Under the pieces are notes generated by a model, which saw nothing but the letters and a program-made list of their open reading frames with translations, was not told the DNA's origin and made no database searches. Below are positions 58,599-64,000 of a stretch of 64,000 nt of DNA, piece after piece. The position numbers and the translations under genes were made by a program. The stretch spans positions 124,001 through 188,000 of the forward strand of contig CASFQO010000002.1 in assembly GCA_949297145.1 (NCBI GenBank), in the 5' to 3' direction. The stretch comes from an uncultured Alphaproteobacteria bacterium. GTDB lineage: Bacteria; Pseudomonadota; Alphaproteobacteria; RF32; CAG-239. Position 1 is the first letter of the stretch. Every line of letters starts with the position of its first letter.

Positions 58599-59675
58599 AT
58601 GAAAAAGCTCTTATCAATCCTAACATTTTTGTGTTTAATCGCATTTTCAAATGCTTCATTTGCTAACGGAAATTCTTTACCATCTATGGATTTTTGGAGT
58701 AATGCAACGCCGGAAACAGTGCAACAAATGATTGATAAGGGGTATAATGTTAATGATAGAGATAAATTGGGTTTGACACCTTTAATGTATGCAAGTTTGT
58801 TTTATTCTAATTCAGGGGTAATAAAGACATTACTCCAAAATGGAGCGAATATAAACGATAGAAGTGAAGATGGTCAGCCCCCCATAATGTGGGCAAGTTC
58901 TTACAATACTAATCCAGAAATAATAACCACACTATTACAAAATGGAGCGAATATAAACGATAGAAGTGAAAAAGGTTGGACACCTTTGATGTATGCTAGT
59001 GCTTATAATATTAATCCAGAAATAATAACAACACTACTTCAAAATGGAGCCAATATCAAAGATAGAGATTCATTGGGGCAGACACCTTTGATGCATGCAA
59101 GTGCTAAAAACACTAATCCAGAAATAATAACCACACTATTACAAAATGGAGCGAATATAAACGATAGAAGTGAAAAAGGTTGGACACCTTTAATGCATGC
59201 AAGCTCTGATACCCATAATCCAGAGGTTATAAAAATATTACTACAAAATGGTGCAAAGATAAATGATAGAGATTATAATGGTTATACACCTTTAATGCAT
59301 GCAAGTTGGCATAATACCAATCCAGAAATAATAACAACATTACTCCAAAATGGAGCCAATATAAATGATAGAACAGAAGGTGGTTTTACACCTATAATGT
59401 TTGCAAGTGGGTTGAATACTAATCCAGATGTAATAATAACATTACTTCAAAATGGAGCAAATGTAAATGATAAAGATGAATACGGTTGGACCCCTTTGAT
59501 ATGGGCTAGTTTGTTGAATTCCAATCCAGAAATAATAACAACATTACTGCAAAATGGAGCAGATGTTAAAGCCCAAAATACAGATGGTAAAACAGCTTTG
59601 GATTACGCAAAAGAAAATCCTAAAATATATAAAACGGATGTTTATTGGCAGATGAACAATCTGATGTATGAATAG
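58599..59675 (+). CDS. Exported ankyrin-repeat protein with nearly identical repeats
   Basis: A 358-residue protein. A signal peptide ends near residue 22 (SFA). Nine ankyrin units follow, each 34 residues and mostly NPEIITTLLQNGANINDRSE followed by KGWTPLMYASAYN-like sequence. The canonical repeat is 33 residues, so this is a slightly longer variant. Units 3 and 5 are nearly identical over about 70 bases, showing recent duplication. The gene is clearly more A/T-rich than its neighbours. AGAAGGAAA lies before the ATG. Exported ankyrin proteins bind proteins; a host- or microbe-facing role is possible but not shown. Confidence 0.85.
   Translation: MKKLLSILTFLCLIAFSNASFANGNSLPSMDFWSNATPETVQQMIDKGYNVNDRDKLGLTPLMYASLFYSNSGVIKTLLQNGANINDRSEDGQPPIMWASSYNTNPEIITTLLQNGANINDRSEKGWTPLMYASAYNINPEIITTLLQNGANIKDRDSLGQTPLMHASAKNTNPEIITTLLQNGANINDRSEKGWTPLMHASSDTHNPEVIKILLQNGAKINDRDYNGYTPLMHASWHNTNPEIITTLLQNGANINDRTEGGFTPIMFASGLNTNPDVIITLLQNGANVNDKDEYGWTPLIWASLLNSNPEIITTLLQNGADVKAQNTDGKTALDYAKENPKIYKTDVYWQMNNLMYE
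58802..59575 (+). repeat. 102-bp ankyrin-coding tandem repeat
   Basis: About eight units of 102 bp (34 codons) lie inside the ankyrin gene. Two of them (58914 onwards and 59118 onwards) are the same for about 70 bases. Confidence 0.85.
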
Positions 59676-59698
59676 CCACGTTCTAAAAAACAAGAGAT

Positions 59699-59728
59699 AA
59701 AGGGCAACACATCATTTGCCCTTTTTTA
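59699..59728 (+). terminator. Terminator of the ankyrin gene
   Basis: AAAGGGCAA (59699-59707) pairs with TTGCCCTTT (59716-59724), followed by T-run. Confidence 0.8.
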
Positions 59729-59812
59729 ATGAGTAAAAATAAAGATAAAGTTGACTGATATAAAGAAAGTAAATATTTTCATTACTATAACAAGCGGTAG
59801 AAAGGAAAATAA

Positions 59813-60247
59813 ATGAAGTGGTTGGTTTTAATTTGTTTTTTATTGTCATTTAATGCGAATGCCCAAGAAGGACGTTGCCCTGCTGATGAAAGTTTAGCTA
59901 TTGATAATCTGGAGCAAGAGTTGAACGATTGTGCCGTAGTTGATTATGGAAAAGACGAATGGCAAACATCAGAAATGTTGAAAGCATATGACCGCTCCAT
60001 TGACTGTATGCAAAAAGTAGCCCACCATATATTTGATAAATACTATACGCACTATAATGCAAGCGTTAAGAAAAATTTTGATAATTATGTGAGTGCCGCG
60101 ACGGATATAAGTTTTGATATCAACCAAAGAAGTGATATGGGGAGAAGTATTCGTCTAGCAGAAGTTTATGTTCTGGAAGCTGCCGGACGCACGCATTTTA
60201 TGGTAAAAAAATCTTGTCAAAGATTACATCAAAGAAATACGCGATGA
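59813..60247 (+). CDS. Small exported protein, unknown
   Basis: A 144-residue protein. A signal peptide of about 17 residues ends NAQ. The mature part is helical and has four Cys (residues near 22, 39, 63 and 134) that could form disulfides. The general plan (short exported helical protein with paired cysteines) recalls LprI/DUF1311-like proteins, but I see no firm match. GAAAGGAAAAT lies before the ATG. It is monocistronic, ending next to the terminator of tRNA-Met on the other strand. Confidence 0.6.
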   Translation: MKWLVLICFLLSFNANAQEGRCPADESLAIDNLEQELNDCAVVDYGKDEWQTSEMLKAYDRSIDCMQKVAHHIFDKYYTHYNASVKKNFDNYVSAATDISFDINQRSDMGRSIRLAEVYVLEAAGRTHFMVKKSCQRLHQRNTR

Positions 60248-60345
60248 GTGTGATGACGCACATGAATTTGACAACTAATTCCAACCACATAGTTTAGGAT
60301 ATCAATAAATAGCAGAATAAGGAAAAAAGGAAGTATAGAAACAAA

Positions 60346-60371
60346 AAAGGATGGATAAAAATCCATCCTTT
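60346..60371 (-). terminator. Terminator of tRNA-Met
   Basis: AAAGGATGGAT (60346-60356) pairs with ATCCATCCTTT (60361-60371) over a 4-base loop; the A-run gives a U-run on the minus strand. Confidence 0.85.
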
Positions 60372-60378
60372 TCATCGT

Positions 60379-60455
60379 TGGTAGCGAGGGGGAGATTCGA
60401 ACTCTCGACACAAGGATTATGATTCCTCTGCTCTAACCAACTGAGCTACCCCGCC
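60379..60455 (-). tRNA. Elongator tRNA-Met (CAT)
   Basis: A 77-base tRNA starting GGCGGGGTAGCTCAG, with loop ATCATAA (anticodon CAT) and encoded CCA. The sequence follows elongator Met rather than Ile2. The T-stem GAGAG/CTCCC has an A-C mismatch, and the acceptor stem has two G-U pairs. Confidence 0.9.
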
Positions 60456-60702
60456 ATCAGGTACGAAAGAGTTTTTACAAATAAATTTTGATAATGTCAA
60501 TAAGAAAAATCAAAAAAGTGCAAAAAAATCCGAAGTTAATAAATAAAATAAGAAAAAACAATTTGTTAATTAGGGAAAACTTATGGAAAAATTGCAAAGA
60601 TATGAAGAAAATTAGTTTATATCTTGTTGTGCGTAAGGGGAATAAGACTTGATAAAAGAAAATAAAATTTATATCTTAAGAGAAAACAAAGGGAGCAAAA
60701 AG

Positions 60703-61332
60703 ATGAAAATGATTTTATACATACTCTTAGCAGCTATTGTTATTGGTTTAATAAGCGGAGGAATGCATCTCTGGAAAATAGCCAAGAAAAATGAGAAAGA
60801 AATGGCGCCATATGCCGAAATGAAACTTCAACCATTGGATACCACAAAAAAGATTCTGGTGGTTTATTATAGCCTAAGCGGCAATACTAAAGACATCGCC
60901 GAACGCATCAAAGCCGAAACAAAGGCAGATTTATACGCTATAACGTTAAAAGATCCGCTTCCGACAGGCTTAATGGCATATTATAAGATATGGAAACAAA
61001 AGCAAGAAAACAAGTTGCCGGAGCTTAGCGGCAAGATGCCGGATTTTAGTCATTATGATTTGATAATATTAGGTTCTCCTGTATGGATGTATACGGTATC
61101 AACACCAATGCAAAGTTTCTTAAAACAAGCCAATTTTGAGCAAAAGCCGGTTGCCGTATATAGCACGCAGGGGAGCAACCCCGGGACATTCTTTGCGGAT
61201 ATAAAGAAAGAGGCAAAAAATGCAGATATCATTTCAGAAATAGAGTTCAACAATTTACCGAAAAAATATGATCAAGCGCTAAATAATAAAGTCATTCAGT
61301 GGTTGTCACAGACACTTTTAAAAGTAAAATAA
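60703..61332 (+). CDS. Membrane-anchored flavodoxin-like protein
   Basis: A 209-residue protein. One N-terminal membrane helix (MILYILLAAIVIGLISGGMHLW) is followed by a flavodoxin fold with the FMN phosphate loop VVYYSLSGNTKDIAERI and a flavin-binding region GSPVWMYTVSTPM. It could carry electrons at the membrane, or be a quinone-linked reductase of the flavodoxin-like family. A start 18 codons upstream is in frame, but AGGGAGC lies just before the ATG at 60703. No partner gene is adjacent. Confidence 0.8.
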   Translation: MKMILYILLAAIVIGLISGGMHLWKIAKKNEKEMAPYAEMKLQPLDTTKKILVVYYSLSGNTKDIAERIKAETKADLYAITLKDPLPTGLMAYYKIWKQKQENKLPELSGKMPDFSHYDLIILGSPVWMYTVSTPMQSFLKQANFEQKPVAVYSTQGSNPGTFFADIKKEAKNADIISEIEFNNLPKKYDQALNNKVIQWLSQTLLKVK

Positions 61333-61334
61333 GC

Positions 61335-61363
61335 TTGACTCTTTGCCAAAAACAAGACAAAAT
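61335..61363 (+). promoter_or_regulatory. Sigma70-like promoter of the gene at 61396
   Basis: TTGACT (61335-61340), a 17-base spacer and CAAAAT (61358-61363). Confidence 0.5.
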
Positions 61364-61395
61364 ACAAGCGTTAAACCTATAAAATATATATAGAT

Positions 61396-61713
61396 ATGAA
61401 AGGTATTCTTAAAAAAATCCAACAAAAGCAAGAAGAAAACACGCTTTTATTGGGAGAAAAAGTCTGGAACGAGCTAACGAAATCACTTCCGGAAGCCGTT
61501 GGTGTTATAGAGGATGACACGCCTCGAGTTAAAAAATTTGCGAAACGTGCCGAAAAGTTAAACAAAAAATCTCGTAAAGCCGTGAAGAAATGGCTCGAGC
61601 ACAAACTTTATGAATTAGACTACTACAGACCGGACTTAATGACCGGTAGAGAAGAAGAAGCTCTATTGAAGCTAACTCAAATCTATAATCACCATCTGGA
61701 AGCAATAAGCTAG
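61396..61713 (+). CDS. Small basic helical protein, unknown
   Basis: A 105-residue helical protein starting MKGILKKIQQKQEENTLLLGEKVWNELTK. It is rich in Lys, Arg and Glu (KKFAKRAEKLNKKSRKAVKK) and could bind nucleic acid. Its leader (CCTATAAAATATATATAGAT) is very close to that of the gene at 57549 and has no ribosome site. Monocistronic, with a terminator at 61734-61766. Confidence 0.55.
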   Translation: MKGILKKIQQKQEENTLLLGEKVWNELTKSLPEAVGVIEDDTPRVKKFAKRAEKLNKKSRKAVKKWLEHKLYELDYYRPDLMTGREEEALLKLTQIYNHHLEAIS

Positions 61714-61733
61714 CCGATATTCGGTAAACACTT

Positions 61734-61766
61734 AAAAGACAGTTCAAATCGAGCTGTCTTTTTTTA
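61734..61766 (+). terminator. Intrinsic terminator
   Basis: AAAAGACAG (61734-61742) pairs with CTGTCTTTT (61754-61762), followed by more T. Confidence 0.8.
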
Positions 61767-61892
61767 TATTTAAAAGGCTATAGAACCAAAAAATATAAAT
61801 AAAACATACGAAAAACGCATAAATTTTAATGGAAATTTAAATTGAAACGTCTAAATTGCGAACGGATAAAGTGATAAATAAGAGGAATATAA

Positions 61893-63272
61893 ATGATACA
61901 GGATATGACGAGGGGAAATGCCCTCAAATTGATTTTGCTGTTTTCAATACCGATATTGATAGGTAACGTTTTTCAACAATTATACCAGTTAGCCGATATA
62001 TTTATCGTCGGCAGACTATTAGGGGAAAATGCCTTGGCAGCCGTTGGCGCATCTGCCCCGATATATTTTACCTTTTTGGTCATAGCTTTCAGTTTCACCG
62101 GAGGTCTAACCGCTGTAACGGCACAGAGGTTTGGCGCAGGGGACTATGACGGCGTTCGCCGCTCGGTAACACACTCTTTCAGAGCCAGTCTCGCCTTGAG
62201 CATCTTTTTAACCATAGTCTTGATAATAAGCCTCAAGAGATTGCTGCATATCCTAAATGTACCGCAAGCTATTTATGACGATTCGTATAAATTCATTTTG
62301 ATACTGGGGTTGGCAATGGTTTTGATTGTTGCCTTCAACTTGTTATCTGGGTTTATCCGCGCCTTGGGTGATAGCAAAACACCATTGTATTTCTTAATCT
62401 TCTCCTCTGTGTTGAATATCATTTTCAATTTGATTTTAATCAAGTTCTGCCACTTAGGCGTCATAGGCTCCGCCGTGGGAACAGTCTTGGCAATAAGCAT
62501 TTCGGTGATTTGCTGTGTATGGTATATCAAGCGCAATTATCCGATATTGCATTTGAGAAAAGAAGATTGGAAATATAGCAGTGAGTTTATGCGTGAACAC
62601 TTAAACATCGCCATCCCGATGTCCATACAATTTTCTGTCTTATCCTTAAGCATCATGGTTATACAGGCCGTCTGCAATTCTTTTGGCGAAAAGATAATCG
62701 TCGGGTTTACAATAGCCTTAAGAATAGAACAGTTAGCAACACAACCGTTAATGGCAATCGGCTTAGCGATGGCCACCTTTGCCGCTCAAAACTATGGTGC
62801 CGGCAAGGTATCAAGAATAAGAGATGCCGTCAAGAAAACCTGTTTAACATCATTTGGAATTAGCATATTGATGAGCATAATCATGTTCTGCTTCGGTTCT
62901 CATTTCATCGGCAGTTTCTTGGACCATGCTGATCCGTTCATCATCAAAATCGGGGTATCATATTTGGGCATAAGCATTATGTTCTATGTTTTCTTAGGCA
63001 TGATATTTATATTTAAGAACACGCTGCAAAGTATGGGCAAGCCTCTGTTTCCGGTTTTATCGGGCTTTGTAGAGTTAGGCATTAGAATGTTTGCCGCCAT
63101 TTATCTGGCCTCCAAAATCGGCTATGAAGGTATTTACTACGCCGGTCCGTTAGCGTGGGTAGGGGGCGCCACCGTTGTCATCATCGGATATTATCTAAAC
63201 GTATATCGCCGCAAAGAAAGCGACTTGAAAAAAGAATATCGCGAGATGTATAAAAAGATGAAAATGGCGTAA
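61893..63272 (+). CDS. MATE family efflux transporter
   Basis: A 459-residue transporter with about twelve membrane helices in two related halves. The start MIQDMTRGNALKLILLFSIPILIGNVFQQLYQLADIFIVGRLLGENALAAVG is the classic MATE beginning. The second half repeats the pattern (MSIQFSVLSLSIMVIQAVCNSFGEKIIVGFTIALRIEQ and MAIGLAMATFAAQNYGAG). MATE proteins export cationic drugs or metabolites using Na+ or H+. AGAGGAA lies before the ATG. It is a single gene with a terminator. Confidence 0.93.
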   Translation: MIQDMTRGNALKLILLFSIPILIGNVFQQLYQLADIFIVGRLLGENALAAVGASAPIYFTFLVIAFSFTGGLTAVTAQRFGAGDYDGVRRSVTHSFRASLALSIFLTIVLIISLKRLLHILNVPQAIYDDSYKFILILGLAMVLIVAFNLLSGFIRALGDSKTPLYFLIFSSVLNIIFNLILIKFCHLGVIGSAVGTVLAISISVICCVWYIKRNYPILHLRKEDWKYSSEFMREHLNIAIPMSIQFSVLSLSIMVIQAVCNSFGEKIIVGFTIALRIEQLATQPLMAIGLAMATFAAQNYGAGKVSRIRDAVKKTCLTSFGISILMSIIMFCFGSHFIGSFLDHADPFIIKIGVSYLGISIMFYVFLGMIFIFKNTLQSMGKPLFPVLSGFVELGIRMFAAIYLASKIGYEGIYYAGPLAWVGGATVVIIGYYLNVYRRKESDLKKEYREMYKKMKMA

Positions 63273-63294
63273 AGAAAAGCCAAGAACATAAAAA

Positions 63295-63320
63295 AGGCGG
63301 GAACCAAAAGTTTCCGCCTT
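63295..63320. terminator. Terminator between convergent genes
   Basis: AAGGCGGGAA (63295-63304) pairs with TTTCCGCCTT (63311-63320), with one wobble pair. Confidence 0.75.
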
Positions 63321-63339
63321 AAATTTACATGAAGTTGCC

Positions 63340-64000
63340 TCAAAAATCCAACAAACCATCGATGCGTAAATCGTGGATAATCTGCGTTCGCACCCTGAGC
63401 CTGTTAACGGTTAGGAGCAAAAGTTCATGTTTGTCGTCCGCATCAATATCGGTACGCACCGCCAAATTTTTAAGATGCGCATACGAAACATAGCCTTTAT
63501 TACCATAAATACTACCGATAGACATCAGATATTTTCTGATAACATCGGGATGCGCTTTGCTGAACATAAATTCAGCCTGTCGTACGGTAAGCGGAAAAGA
63601 ATTCCGACATGTCCAACGAACCAAGTAATTTATAACGTCTGGTGAAGCTGCCTCGTAGATAATGGCTGTATACAAGAATTTCGAAGAAAAATCCCAAAGT
63701 TTATTTGTTTTCTCGCGCAAAAATTTAATAATATCCAAATGTTGCGCAGCAAACTTCAAAATTTCTTTTTCTTCATCATACGACGGATAGCTTTTCCAGC
63801 GTTTAGGTTGAGGAGAGAAGTACTCCATAACCACCTCGTCAACATCTTTATACGCCGTTTTAATCAACGGACAAAGAGCGCTGTAATAACCATATTGACA
63901 CAAGCGAAGCAAAATATCAGCTTGCGACAATTTTGCAATTTCACTACGGTGAGCGCGCACAAAATCTGAACGCTGCCTCCAATTTAACTGACTAAAGAAA
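63340..64000 (-). CDS. Hypothetical protein, 5' end beyond the window
   Basis: The frame is open from the stop at 63340 to the last base, coding at least 219 residues. A GTG at 63958-63960 is a possible start, but the frame continues upstream (FFSQLNWRQRSDFVRAHR) without a stop and no ribosome site precedes the GTG, so the real start probably lies outside. The visible part is helical, with weak ankyrin-like helix pairs (LKFAAQHLDIIKFLREK; YEAASPDVINYLVRW). No family is recognised. Confidence 0.55.
   Translation of the reverse strand, partial: FFSQLNWRQRSDFVRAHRSEIAKLSQADILLRLCQYGYYSALCPLIKTAYKDVDEVVMEYFSPQPKRWKSYPSYDEEKEILKFAAQHLDIIKFLREKTNKLWDFSSKFLYTAIIYEAASPDVINYLVRWTCRNSFPLTVRQAEFMFSKAHPDVIRKYLMSIGSIYGNKGYVSYAHLKNLAVRTDIDADDKHELLLLTVNRLRVRTQIIHDLRIDGLLDF

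Overview
The window looks like the chromosome of an AT-rich (about 40% G+C by eye), Gram-negative alphaproteobacterium. The evidence is a DUF1009-type lpxI followed directly by lpxB and comEC, an adjacent accB-accC pair, htpG, psd, and an initiator tRNA with an A-U pair in the anticodon-stem position usually filled by the first G-C. A flavin reductase-rubredoxin fusion and other small flavoproteins suggest an anaerobic or microaerobic life. Many lineage-specific proteins, two ankyrin proteins, YwqK-type repeats and one lipoprotein of Bacteroidota style fit a host-associated (gut-like) relative of the poorly cultured Alphaproteobacteria. The taxonomic call is inference.

Layout. 1-2100: a truncated hypothetical gene and a GT-C-type membrane glycosyltransferase. 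2235-12410: the most unusual locus, a five-gene same-strand cluster. It encodes a 1189-aa protein with a zinc-protease motif, a Q/G-repeat linker and a C-terminal VWA domain; an AAA+ ATPase; and three proteins I cannot assign, two of which share an N-terminal domain. A convergent 1177-aa coiled-coil protein shares its terminator. 16.1-18.8 kb: a lipoprotein and a hypothetical. 18.9-24.7 kb: psd and a set of envelope glycosyltransferases. 24.9-31.7 kb: small exported and redox proteins (YwqK lipoprotein, HNH-like protein, thioredoxin-fold protein, flavin reductase-rubredoxin, exported nitroreductase, Tat flavoprotein), a membrane J-protein, an SDR and a carbonic anhydrase. 31.8-36.3 kb: a protein with a duplicated helical motif, an orphan DNA adenine methyltransferase, bioG and tRNA-fMet. 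36.4-40.5 kb: lpxI-lpxB-comEC. 40.5-46.0 kb (minus): accB-accC, two membrane proteins and a glycosyltransferase, probably one operon. 46.3-53.2 kb: DUF4402 protein, tRNA-Phe, a HExxH/YwqK protein, htpG, ankyrin protein. 53.4-55.7 kb: a 761-aa protein with two HEPN-like R-x4-H motifs. 55.75-57.5 kb: a possible small RNA, then a phage-derived cassette (T7-type tail-fibre N-domain, holin, overlapping Rz/Rz1 spanins). 57.5-64 kb: small hypotheticals, ankyrin protein, tRNA-Met, membrane flavodoxin, MATE transporter and a truncated hypothetical.

Two classes of gene start are visible. Conserved genes mostly have a clear purine-rich ribosome site. At least eight lineage-specific hypotheticals instead have a sigma70-like promoter followed by an A/T-rich leader without a Shine-Dalgarno sequence, ending in ATG (mostly ATGG). 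No stretch above 300 bases lacks a gene. I saw no CRISPR array, insertion sequence or rRNA.
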